Shown one piece after another: positions 3,700 through 10,482 of a stretch of 10,503 nucleotides of DNA. The notes beneath the pieces are model-generated. The model was not told the DNA's origin and ran no database searches. It worked only from the letters and a program-made list of their open reading frames with translations. Origin of the DNA: an uncultured Anaerolineales bacterium (GTDB lineage Bacteria > Chloroflexota > Anaerolineae > Anaerolineales > Villigracilaceae); NCBI GenBank assembly GCA_938008865.1, contig CALLJA010000490.1, positions 1 through 10,503 of the forward strand, written 5' to 3'. The position numbers and the translations under genes were made by a program. Position 1 is the first letter of the stretch. Each line of letters begins with the position of its first letter.

Positions 3700-6087
3700 T
3701 TATTCGTAGGCCAGGGTGTCTCGCACCGTCAGCCGCGAGGCGCGGCGGGCAGGCCAGGCGCTGGCAATGGCGGCCAGCACCAGGGTGAGGAGCAGCCAGG
3801 TCAGGATACCGCTCACGCCATACACCGCGGGCATGGGTGCGGTCAGCAGGGACATGCCGACACCGTAGCATAGGATGTTGGTGATCGGCAGCGAGAGCAC
3901 GATGCTGACGGCCCAACTGATCAGGCCGACCACCATGCCCTCCACGATCACGATGCCCTGAATGTCGCCGTTCGAGGCGCCAATGGCGCGCATCACGCCG
4001 ATCTCGCGCGTGCGCTCGAGCACGTTGATACTCATGGTGCCCATCAGGCCCAGGCCACCCACGATGGCGATCATGACGGCCATCGAGAGCATGAAGTAGA
4101 CCAGGATGTCGGTCTGGGCCTTCTGGTCGCGGATGAAGTCCGCGCCGAGTTGGGTTGACCCGAACTGGATGCCATTGGCCTCGTACAATTTCTCGATCTG
4201 GTCGCTGACGGCCTTCTGCGTGGCGGCGTCGTGGCTGGTGGTCAGCACGCGCAGCGAGTAGACCTGGTCCGGGCGGCCGATCAGCCTGCTCAGGTATTCA
4301 TAGTTGACGTACAACAGCGGCGGGCTGACGTTACCTGTGATGCTGTAGGTGCCTACGATTTGCCACTGCGTCTTCCGTCCGTCGATCTCGATGGTCAGCC
4401 AGTCGCCGACCTTCAGGTCGGGGAAGATGTTGAGCAGGTGGTTGCCGATCACGATGGCGTTCTCGTCGCCCGTTTCGAGCCAGCGGCCCGAGGTGATGAC
4501 CGGGTCGATCAGGGTCGAGGTCGAGGGCGGGGCTACGAACATGATCTGCGTGCCTGCCGTGTCTTCATCCTTGAGGAGCGTGCCTGTGTACTCCGTCCAG
4601 CCTTCCACGCTTTCGACTCCGGGCACCTTCTCGGCGATGGAAGCCACCTCCTCGAAACGGTAGTAGCGGCCAAAGGAGATGTTCACGTCGGCCATGAAGT
4701 ATCCCTGAACATCCTGGATGGTCTTGTCGAAGGATTCCCACAGGTTGTACACGCCGATGAAGATCGCGCCCGCCAGCACCAGCGTGACCAGGGTCAGGCT
4801 GAGGCGCAGTTTTCGGCGGAAAGCATTGCGCAGCGAGAGCCGCAGCGGGCGCGAGATCCACAAGGCGGCGCGGCTGACGGGCCTTTCCTTGCGGCGGGGT
4901 CCGCCGCCGATGCCGTAGTCGCTGATGGCTTCGCGCACGGTCACACGCACGCTGTTGTAGATCGGCCAGAGCGCCGCCAGCAGCGGCACCAGCATGGACA
5001 CGATGGCCTGCTGGACGAGCGATTGACGGTAGCCCGGGTAGGGCATCGGACTGAAGTTCAGATAGGTAGCCATGCCGCCGCCGAGGGTCTTGGCCAGCGT
5101 GTTGGCCAGCGGGACAGCGATCAGGAAGGCCGCCAGGCCAAAGCCCAGGATCAGCACCACGTACAGGCTGAATATTTGTCCTGTCCCGCCGCCGACGGCT
5201 TTCATGATGCCGATCTGGCGCGTCTGCTGGGTCATCAGCGCGGTGATGGTGTTGACGATCAGGAAGCCGCTCAGGAAGACGGTCATGTAGCCCAGGATGT
5301 TCAGCACGAAGAAGATGCCCTGCGTGATGTTCCAGGCGAAGTGATGGCCGGGTTGATAGACCGAGACGAAATATACTTCCGCGCCCGCCCGCTTCAGGCG
5401 GTCAGCCACGGCTTGGGCCACCTCGGTGACGTGCTTCGCATCGGTCTGCTGCTCGGCCACGCTGATCGACAATCCGCTGTAGTCGGGCGAGCCGCCCAGC
5501 CATTCCAGCGTGCGGGGCGTGACGAAGGCATACATGGTTTGCGTGAAACTGAACGGGAAGCCCGTCACGGCGTGCATGTAGCCCGCCAGTTTCAACTGAC
5601 GCTGTTTGCCATCGCTCAATTCGACCGTGACGATGTCGCCGACCTTGTAGCCCGCAGGCAGGGCTGAGGCGTCCACGAGGATCTCGCGTTCGCCCAGCGG
5701 CGGGATCGAGTCCTGGCCCGCGGCGGGTTTTACCTGGTCGAGGGTCAGCTCATTCGGGTCCTTGACCGCGATGAACTGGATCTGGATCGGCAAGCCGTCG
5801 CTGCGGACGACCTTCGCGCTGGCGCTTGCCAGGCCCTCCACGGCATCCACGCCCGGGACCTCGCGCGCCAGTTTGACCATGTCGTCGTCCAACGGATAGG
5901 CATATACCTGCGCCTCCGATGGGCTGGCGGACTGGTAGTCGCTGTCCATGCTTTCGAGCATGTACAGGTTGACGTTGCTGTTGAACCCGACCGCCAGCGT
6001 GCCGACCATGATGGTCAGGATGGTGAGCAGCGTGCGCGACTTGTTGCCCCAAAAGTCAGCCCACACCTTCTTCCAGCGGCTGCTCAT
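3700..6087 (-). CDS. FtsX/MacB-type ABC transporter permease, duplicated
   Basis: A 795-residue permease with two tandem FtsX modules, in the style of LolCDE/MacB (type VII) transporters. These work by mechanotransmission between cytosolic ATPase and extracytoplasmic domains rather than by classical membrane-spanning transport. Predicted helices are TM1 (about 19-40), a large extracytoplasmic MacB_PCD-like domain (41-255), TM2-TM4 (258-283, 304-327, 358-378), TM5 (427-447), a second extracytoplasmic domain (450-655) and TM6-TM8 (660-685, 708-732, 758-778). The cytosolic coupling motif appears twice, as QTRQIGIMKAVGG (288-300) and ERTREIGVMRAIGAS (691-705). Each extracytoplasmic domain carries a V(P)GV-(D/S)-VEG motif (77-85 and 488-496). 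Its ATG overlaps the ATPase stop as ATGA, so translation is coupled. A terminator follows immediately. The substrate is unknown: lipoprotein, lipid, antibiotic or peptide are all possible. Confidence 0.9.
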   Translation of the reverse strand: MSSRWKKVWADFWGNKSRTLLTILTIMVGTLAVGFNSNVNLYMLESMDSDYQSASPSEAQVYAYPLDDDMVKLAREVPGVDAVEGLASASAKVVRSDGLPIQIQFIAVKDPNELTLDQVKPAAGQDSIPPLGEREILVDASALPAGYKVGDIVTVELSDGKQRQLKLAGYMHAVTGFPFSFTQTMYAFVTPRTLEWLGGSPDYSGLSISVAEQQTDAKHVTEVAQAVADRLKRAGAEVYFVSVYQPGHHFAWNITQGIFFVLNILGYMTVFLSGFLIVNTITALMTQQTRQIGIMKAVGGGTGQIFSLYVVLILGFGLAAFLIAVPLANTLAKTLGGGMATYLNFSPMPYPGYRQSLVQQAIVSMLVPLLAALWPIYNSVRVTVREAISDYGIGGGPRRKERPVSRAALWISRPLRLSLRNAFRRKLRLSLTLVTLVLAGAIFIGVYNLWESFDKTIQDVQGYFMADVNISFGRYYRFEEVASIAEKVPGVESVEGWTEYTGTLLKDEDTAGTQIMFVAPPSTSTLIDPVITSGRWLETGDENAIVIGNHLLNIFPDLKVGDWLTIEIDGRKTQWQIVGTYSITGNVSPPLLYVNYEYLSRLIGRPDQVYSLRVLTTSHDAATQKAVSDQIEKLYEANGIQFGSTQLGADFIRDQKAQTDILVYFMLSMAVMIAIVGGLGLMGTMSINVLERTREIGVMRAIGASNGDIQGIVIVEGMVVGLISWAVSIVLSLPITNILCYGVGMSLLTAPMPAVYGVSGILTWLLLTLVLAAIASAWPARRASRLTVRDTLAYE

Positions 6088-7211
6088 GACGCGCTCCGCT
6101 TTTGGGCATTGGCGATCTCGTTCCTGTCGGCCACCTGGTGGAGCGCTTCGCGCGTGGCCTCGGACTGGTTCAACAATTCTGTGAGCTGGTCGTACCCGAG
6201 GGCCAACACCTCGACGGTGCTGTGTTCCGAGGCGCGGATCGAAGCCCGACGGCGGCGGTCATGGAAATAAGCCATCTCGCCGAAGAACTTGCCCGGGCCG
6301 AGCTGCAAAGCGATGACGTCCGACTGGCCCGGGCGCGGCAGGACCACGTCCACGGTGCCCTTGGAGACGATGTAGAACGTGTCGGCGCTGGAGCCTTCGG
6401 TGAAGATCATGCTGCCCGCCTCGAAGGATTGTTCCGTGGCGTTGCGCGTGGCCCATAGCATCTGGTCCTGGGTCAGGGTGGGCATGGCCCTGGCCACATA
6501 TTCGTTGACGATCTCGCCGTCGGCGATGAGCGCGGTGCGGTGGGTGCGCTTGGCCAGCGCGCTGTCGTGCGTGACGATGATGATGGTCTTGCCCTTGGCG
6601 ACCAGGTCGTTGAACAGGGCAAAGACCGACTCGGCGGTCTTCGAGTCGAGGTTGCCCGTTGGCTCGTCCGCGATGATGACGGGCGGATCGTTGGCCAGCG
6701 CGCGCGCGATGGCGATGCGCTGCTGCTGTCCGCCGGAGAGGGCGGTGGGCAGCTTGTAGGCATGGTCGGCAAGTTCTACCATTTCGAGCAGTTCCAGGGC
6801 GCGTTTCTCGCGCTGACGCATGGGGTAAGTGCGGCAAAAGTCCATCGGAAGCATGATGTTCTCGATGACCGAGATGGTCGGCAGCAGTTGGAAGAACTGG
6901 AACACGATGCCCAGATTCTTGCCGCGCCAGCGCGCCATTTTATTCTCGCCCATGGTGTGGACGCCCGTGCCGTTGACGAAGACCTCGCCCGAGGTCGGGC
7001 GGTCGATGCCCGTGATCATGTTGAGCAGGGTCGATTTGCCGCTGCCCGACTTGCCGATGATGCTGACGAACTCGCCTGCCTCGATTTCCAGGTCGATGCT
7101 GTTCAGGGCATGGTAATCGCCGATGGCGGTCTTGTAATATTTATGCACGTCGCGCAGGTGGATCATGGCGTGCTCGCCGTTGTCGTTCTTGGGTTTGCTA
7201 AAAAGGGACAT
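6084..7211 (-). CDS. ABC transporter ATPase fused to a cyclic-nucleotide-binding domain
   Basis: A 375-residue protein. Residues 16-240 are a LolD/MacB-type ATPase with all key elements: Walker A GKSGSGKST (53-61), Q-loop Gln105, signature LSGGQQQR (158-165), Walker B VIIADE with catalytic Glu183, D-loop NLDS (187-190) and switch His215. Such ATPases usually end near residue 230. Here a linker leads to a CAP/CRP-type cyclic-nucleotide-binding domain (about 255-350) with EGSSADTFYIVSKGTVDVV (272-290) and a phosphate-binding cassette, FGEMAYFHDRRRRASIRA (310-327), that keeps the G-E and R-x-S elements. This suggests that energy supply to the permease may be gated by a nucleotide ligand, though the domain could be structural. 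The ATG at 7211 has GAGG about 6 bases upstream; Met16 (7166) is a possible alternative. It overlaps the permease gene by 4 bases. Confidence 0.92.
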   Translation of the reverse strand: MSLFSKPKNDNGEHAMIHLRDVHKYYKTAIGDYHALNSIDLEIEAGEFVSIIGKSGSGKSTLLNMITGIDRPTSGEVFVNGTGVHTMGENKMARWRGKNLGIVFQFFQLLPTISVIENIMLPMDFCRTYPMRQREKRALELLEMVELADHAYKLPTALSGGQQQRIAIARALANDPPVIIADEPTGNLDSKTAESVFALFNDLVAKGKTIIIVTHDSALAKRTHRTALIADGEIVNEYVARAMPTLTQDQMLWATRNATEQSFEAGSMIFTEGSSADTFYIVSKGTVDVVLPRPGQSDVIALQLGPGKFFGEMAYFHDRRRRASIRASEHSTVEVLALGYDQLTELLNQSEATREALHQVADRNEIANAQKRSAS

Positions 7212-7228
7212 AAGGACCTCGGTTTATG

Positions 7229-7348
7229 TGTCGTTGCGAGGAGCGTAGCGACGAAGCAACCTCCCGATACTATCGAAAAGTTTCATAGACAGGAGGTTGC
7301 TTCGGGCGGATTTCGACGCTTTGCGTCTCAACCGCCCTCGCAACGACA
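7229..7348. repeat. 120-bp palindromic repeat inside the export operon
   Basis: Outer ends are exact inverted repeats: TGTCGTTGCGAG (7229-7240) and CTCGCAACGACA (7337-7348). Nested within are exact 13-bp arms, CGAAGCAACCTCC (7252-7264) and GGAGGTTGCTTCG (7292-7304). Modules match the two repeats at the left end of the window. It fills nearly all of the 142-base gap between the adaptor and ATPase genes, so it would be transcribed as a long hairpin. It is probably a mobile MITE/REP-like element; no transposase is encoded. Confidence 0.85.
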
Positions 7349-7353
7349 TCCTC

Positions 7354-8370
7354 TTACTTCTCGAACTTGACGGCGGCGGTCATGCCCCAGCGCATGACGG
7401 GGTCTGCATCCGTCAGCAGCACGGTGACCTCGTACACGATGTCGCCCTGATTCTGGCCGTAGTTCTGGCTGATGGACAGAATATTGCCCTTCAGTTCCTG
7501 CCCGGGCAGCGCGTCCAGCGTGACGGTGACGGGCTGGCCTTCCTTGAGCGAGACCACGTCGATCTCGGTCAGGTCGGTGGTTTTGACCACCCAACCCTTC
7601 AAGTCGGCGATGGTGACCACGGGCTGTCCCGCCGAGGCGAACTCGCCCACCTTCAACTTCAGGCTGGTGATCACGCCTGGGAACGGGGCGCGGACCTCGG
7701 CGTTGGCCAGGGCAGCGCGCACGCCCGCAGTGTCTTCAGTGAAATTCGGGTTGTTGAGGATGTCGTAATCCTTCTGGGCCTGGGTGAGCTGCGACTGGGC
7801 GTTGTCTACAGAAGTCTGGAGTTCCATCCACTGAATGGCCTTGCGATACTTCGACCAGGCGTCGTCCAGTTTGCGGCGCTGCTCGCGGCCGTTGTTGGGA
7901 GCCAGGTACTTGTACGGCTCGTAGGCGGCGCGGGCCTCGTTGAGTTTCTCCAGCGTGGATTCCACGGCCTGCGACGGGGTCATGCCCTTGAAGTCATTCG
8001 GGACGTCGAAATTGTCCAGCTTGTACTGCGCATCGCGGACGGCCTGGTAGGCGGCCGTTAAATGGGTGGACGCATCCGCCTTGGCCGATTCGAGGGTCTT
8101 GGCCTCGGGGCTTTCCAGCCGCGCGATCACCTGTCCCGCTTCGACCGTCTCGCCCTCGGCGACCAGCACTTCGCTGACCAGGCCGCTGGCGTTCAGCGCC
8201 AGTTCGGTGTAGCGGACGGGTTCCAGCCGCCCCTCGCTGATGATGGTCGGGTCGGCCAGCACGGTGGGGATGGGGGTCTCGGTGGGGGCAGCGGTGGGAG
8301 CAAGCTGGCCGCAGGCGGTCAGCACGACGCTCAGAATGACAAATGCGATCAGGAATTTGGTGGTTTTCAT
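7354..8370 (-). CDS. HlyD/MacA-like periplasmic adaptor lipoprotein
   Basis: A 338-residue membrane-fusion-type adaptor. The N-terminus is a lipoprotein signal (MKTTKFLIAF, hydrophobic core, lipobox LTAC with Cys20), followed by a Pro/Thr-rich linker. The barrel-sandwich (lipoyl-like) hybrid domain is split in the usual way: first half about 55-88 (ALNASGLVSEVLVAEGETV), a helical hairpin about 92-205, then second half about 219-255 (AEVRAPFPGVITSLKLKVGE). A beta-barrel follows (about 258-335). Adaptors of this type sit with MacB/LolCDE-like permeases and bridge the transporter to the cell envelope. In a single-membrane or atypical envelope it would sit on the outer leaflet of the cytoplasmic membrane. 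The start at 8370 is chosen for its proper signal peptide; in-frame ATGs at 8397 and 8481 would bury it. First gene of the export operon. Substrate unknown. Confidence 0.9.
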   Translation of the reverse strand: MKTTKFLIAFVILSVVLTACGQLAPTAAPTETPIPTVLADPTIISEGRLEPVRYTELALNASGLVSEVLVAEGETVEAGQVIARLESPEAKTLESAKADASTHLTAAYQAVRDAQYKLDNFDVPNDFKGMTPSQAVESTLEKLNEARAAYEPYKYLAPNNGREQRRKLDDAWSKYRKAIQWMELQTSVDNAQSQLTQAQKDYDILNNPNFTEDTAGVRAALANAEVRAPFPGVITSLKLKVGEFASAGQPVVTIADLKGWVVKTTDLTEIDVVSLKEGQPVTVTLDALPGQELKGNILSISQNYGQNQGDIVYEVTVLLTDADPVMRWGMTAAVKFEK

Positions 8371-8401
8371 GGGAAAGGCTTCCTTTTTTGATTTCATAAT
8401 A

Positions 8402-8429
8402 ATGATAGGCCAAATGACGATGAAAACAA
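8402..8429 (-). promoter_or_regulatory. Probable promoter of the ABC export operon
   Basis: On the minus strand TTGTTT (8429-8424) and TATCAT (8407-8402) are separated by 16 bases, an acceptable sigma70-like layout. A start near 8395 gives a leader of about 25 bases before the ATG at 8370. A small hairpin lies just upstream (ACCCG 8432-8436, CGGGT 8442-8446), which may be a secondary terminator for the preceding minus-strand gene. Confidence 0.5.
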
Positions 8430-8515
8430 ATACCCGTCGGGCGGGTTTCGTCCTGGCCGAGTGGACAGGGTAAAGCGCCATGAAAATTTACGCTTTTGTT
8501 GGGATTTGGTTGCAG

Positions 8516-8543
8516 AAAAAAAGCCAATCTGCGCGGGTCGGCT
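8516..8543 (-). terminator. Terminator of the transglutaminase-like gene
   Basis: On the minus strand, AGCCGA (8543-8538) pairs with the sequence at 8527-8522 (6 bp with one wobble, 10-base loop), immediately followed by seven Ts (8522-8516). The stem is short but the T-tract is clear. It lies 20 bases past the stop of the upstream gene and before the export-operon promoter. Confidence 0.6.
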
Positions 8544-8562
8544 TGGCGGTGCGGCGGGCAGG

Positions 8563-9216
8563 CTAGTGCCCGTCGCGATTTCCGAAAGACCAGCTCAGGT
8601 CGGTGTGCATCGTCTCGCTGGCGTAGGCGCGGTCGGTGACGGGGTGGAGGCGGGCCGCCATCTGCGGGGTGATCAGCGGAATGGGCTTCCAACTGTAGAA
8701 CTTCTTGTATAACTTCACACTGCTTTCCTCGTTCCAGGCCCAGTCGGCGGGCTGGAATTTCGACACGTCGAACGGGCGCGTGTATCCGCGCAGGGTCTTG
8801 GTCTGGTGGATGGAGCAATAATGCTCGAAGTAGGTCATCACCAGCTCGCGGAAATTCTTGTGGACCGCCTCGCGGAAGCCGAGGTTGACGTAGTTCGACT
8901 TGGCGATGGCGCCCCAGCGACCGTCGAGTTGGTACAGCGCGAGGACGTGGTCGTCGTCCTCACCGGGGTCAGCCCGAATGTCGAGGATCAGCGGGCGGAA
9001 GCCGATCCGCCACAGGGCTAATGCAGCAAACAACCCGCCATCCAGGCAGTGACTCTGGAAATCGCGCATCACGCTCAGCGGCGAACGGTCCCGCTCCACG
9101 GCGCGGTAGGGCATCGAGTCGAGGTATTGCTGGATGAGGAAGGGGGAGGTCAGGGCATGGAAAGTGGAAAGTAGATCGGGGGAGAGATGAGATTCGAATT
9201 CGGTCAGGATGGACAT
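8563..9216 (-). CDS. Transglutaminase-like superfamily protein
   Basis: A 217-residue cytosolic protein without signal peptide. It resembles bacterial transglutaminase-like/cysteine-peptidase-fold proteins. A candidate nucleophile is Cys57 in SHCLDGGLFAALALWRIGF (55-73), and a candidate histidine is His90 in DDHVLALYQLDGRWGAIAKS (88-107). After these come NLGFREA (111-117) and FRELVMTYFEHY (122-133), a C-H-(N/D) order typical of the fold. The third catalytic residue is unclear (Asp98 or Asn108 are candidates). The C-terminal third (about 150-217) is not recognised. The ATG at 9216 is preceded by AGAGG at a 5-base spacing; the longer open frame to 9522 overlaps the methyltransferase remnant on the other strand and is rejected. 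It is monocistronic, with its own T-tract terminator. Substrate and role are unknown, and the assignment is at fold level only. Confidence 0.68.
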   Translation of the reverse strand: MSILTEFESHLSPDLLSTFHALTSPFLIQQYLDSMPYRAVERDRSPLSVMRDFQSHCLDGGLFAALALWRIGFRPLILDIRADPGEDDDHVLALYQLDGRWGAIAKSNYVNLGFREAVHKNFRELVMTYFEHYCSIHQTKTLRGYTRPFDVSKFQPADWAWNEESSVKLYKKFYSWKPIPLITPQMAARLHPVTDRAYASETMHTDLSWSFGNRDGH

Positions 9217-9328
9217 GGGGGCCTCTGGCTTGATTAAAGCATAGATTTGGAGAAGGTGTTGGTGTACGATCCGCCCTGAATTGCATGTTGACGGCGATTT
9301 TTTAAATACTCTATTTGTTGTTTCCGTG

Positions 9329-9334
9329 TATACT
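9329..9334 (+). promoter_or_regulatory. -10 box of the methyltransferase/endonuclease unit
   Basis: TATACT is followed by 7 bases and then the ATG at 9342, so the transcript would begin at or next to the start codon (leaderless). No convincing -35 was found at standard spacing. Confidence 0.5.
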
Positions 9335-9341
9335 GGCGGGT

Positions 9342-9589
9342 ATGAACATAACACAAACACAAACCGCCAATACCAGTCTGGCAATCCATAAAAAGAAAAA
9401 AACCTTACTTTTATTGATTTGTTTGCAGGTATAGGCGGGATCAGGCTTGCCTTTGAAAACGCTGGGGCAGGAAGTGTGAAGTGTGTCTTTTCGTCAGAGT
9501 GGGATGAGAAAGCACAGGACACTTATGAAGCCAAAAAAATTATGAAAACTCTACCCAAAAAGCCTTTTATGTCCTTAACGCCCTTTTGA
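9342..9589 (+). pseudogene. C5-cytosine DNA methyltransferase remnant (frameshifted, internally deleted)
   Basis: From the leaderless ATG the frame reads MNITQTQTANTSLAIHKKKK and then hits TAG. One frame over (-1), from 9410, it reads FIDLFAGIGGIRLAFENAG, which is motif I (SAM binding) of C5-cytosine methyltransferases, and continues to SSEWDEKAQDTYEA, the standard sequence after motif I. Directly after EA the frame gives KKIMKTL and stops at 9587-9589, only about 23 residues later. An intact enzyme needs roughly 300 more residues, including the catalytic PC motif and QRR. The tail resembles the usual C-terminal end (EAIAKKI-type helix) of these enzymes, so I infer an internal deletion joining residues after motif I to the C-terminus, plus a one-base loss near the A-run at 9389-9402. 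It is followed at once by an HNH endonuclease gene. It cannot be an active methyltransferase as written. Confidence 0.85.
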
Positions 9590-9596
9590 GGATTTT

Positions 9597-10439
9597 ATGC
9601 CTGTAACTTTCAAGCCCCTCGAATTTGGTCAAAGTTATGTGCGTCCGTTTCTAGCAAAACTTTGGGGCTATCAAAGTTTTCACGCTATATCTAAAGGTGT
9701 AGTCACGCCTACCAACACAAAATATATTATTTTATTTGTAACCAAAGACAAGCAACAGGCTTTGACGCAATACAATGATTATATTGACGGAAATATGCTT
9801 TTTTGGGAAGGCGAAGAGAAACATAGTTCGGACAAAAGAGTTATTGAAGCAAGTAAGGTCCAAGATGAAATTCATCTTTTCTATAGGGAAACTCATCATT
9901 CTCCCTTCGTTTATTTTGGAAGAATCACATTAACTGATTTCCAATTGAAGGTAAATGTTCCCAGCGAATTTGTGTTTAGAATAGAAATGCTTTCGTCTGA
10001 AATTGACGCATTCAAAGAAGTGCGCGAACACGCTGGAGAATACATAACTCTAGATAAAACCGAGCAAGAACAAGTAATAGTAAGCAGGCTTGGGCAAGGA
10101 AATTTTAGAAGAAATGTAATTAAGCTCTGGGGAAGTTGCTCTGTAACAGGGCTGCAAAGTGTTACTTTATTACGAGCCTCGCATATAAAGCCGTGGAAAG
10201 ATAGTAACAACCAAGAAAGGTTAAATCCTTTCAACGGTCTTTTATTGATTCCTGATTACGATTTTCTGTTTGACAGAGGGTATGTAGCTTTCAAAAATAA
10301 CGGAAGTGTGATTATTTCCCAAAGATTGAGTCCTTTTGCATGCAAAGTTTTTGATATAAACAATGATCTTCAATTAAGGAGTGTTTTCCCCGAAAACAAA
10401 GAATACTTAGATTTTCATCGAAGCGAAGTTTTCAAATAG
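9597..10439 (+). CDS. HNH restriction endonuclease
   Basis: A 280-residue protein with a C-terminal HNH nuclease domain (about 165-240): a GNFRRNVIKLWGSCSVTG lead (168-185), His196 in ASHIKPWKD, Asn213 in NGLLL, and Asp222/Asp226 in YDFLFD. This is the pattern of HNH_2-type restriction endonucleases. The N-terminal part (about 5-115, with LFVTKDKQQALTQYNDYI and IHLFYRETHHSPFVYFGRIT) resembles the DUF3427-like domain found in some restriction and helicase proteins, perhaps for DNA recognition; this is less certain. The ATG at 9597 has GAGGA at a 4-base spacing, overlapping the stop of the methyltransferase remnant, as expected for a type II restriction-modification operon. The gene is much richer in A+T than the genes to its left, suggesting horizontal transfer. 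All nuclease residues seem present although its partner is broken. Confidence 0.85.
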   Translation: MPVTFKPLEFGQSYVRPFLAKLWGYQSFHAISKGVVTPTNTKYIILFVTKDKQQALTQYNDYIDGNMLFWEGEEKHSSDKRVIEASKVQDEIHLFYRETHHSPFVYFGRITLTDFQLKVNVPSEFVFRIEMLSSEIDAFKEVREHAGEYITLDKTEQEQVIVSRLGQGNFRRNVIKLWGSCSVTGLQSVTLLRASHIKPWKDSNNQERLNPFNGLLLIPDYDFLFDRGYVAFKNNGSVIISQRLSPFACKVFDINNDLQLRSVFPENKEYLDFHRSEVFK

Positions 10440-10482
10440 GCATTGATTTTTGAAATATGCAAAACATTTTAGAGAATAAACC

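Noticed and set aside
3590..3916. N-terminal extension of the first peptidase paralogue
   Set aside because: It overlaps the permease C-terminus and the operon terminator. The GTG at 3589 has an AGGAGG site and matches the start of homology with the paralogue.
4231..5667. 478-residue open frame on the plus strand
   Set aside because: It lies entirely antisense to the permease gene, has no recognisable domain, is rich in His, Gln, Asp and Arg as expected of a GC-rich shadow frame, and has no ribosome binding site.
6540..7370. 276-residue plus-strand open frame, and similar long plus-strand frames at 7297-8061, 2960-3604 and 2202-2714
   Set aside because: They are antisense shadows of well-supported minus-strand genes, with compositions typical of reverse-frame translation.
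8371..8481. Longer adaptor protein starting at 8397 or 8481
   Set aside because: It would place the lipoprotein signal peptide internally and extend past the likely promoter.
9389..9412. Programmed -1 frameshift in the A-run of the methyltransferase
   Set aside because: The A-rich stretch could support slippage, and the -1 frame does lead into motif I. Most of the catalytic domain is missing downstream, however, so a recoding signal would have nothing functional to produce.
9217..9522. N-terminal extension of the transglutaminase-like protein
   Set aside because: The ATG at 9216 has a good AGAGG site. The extension would run antisense through the methyltransferase promoter and motif I and looks like random protein.
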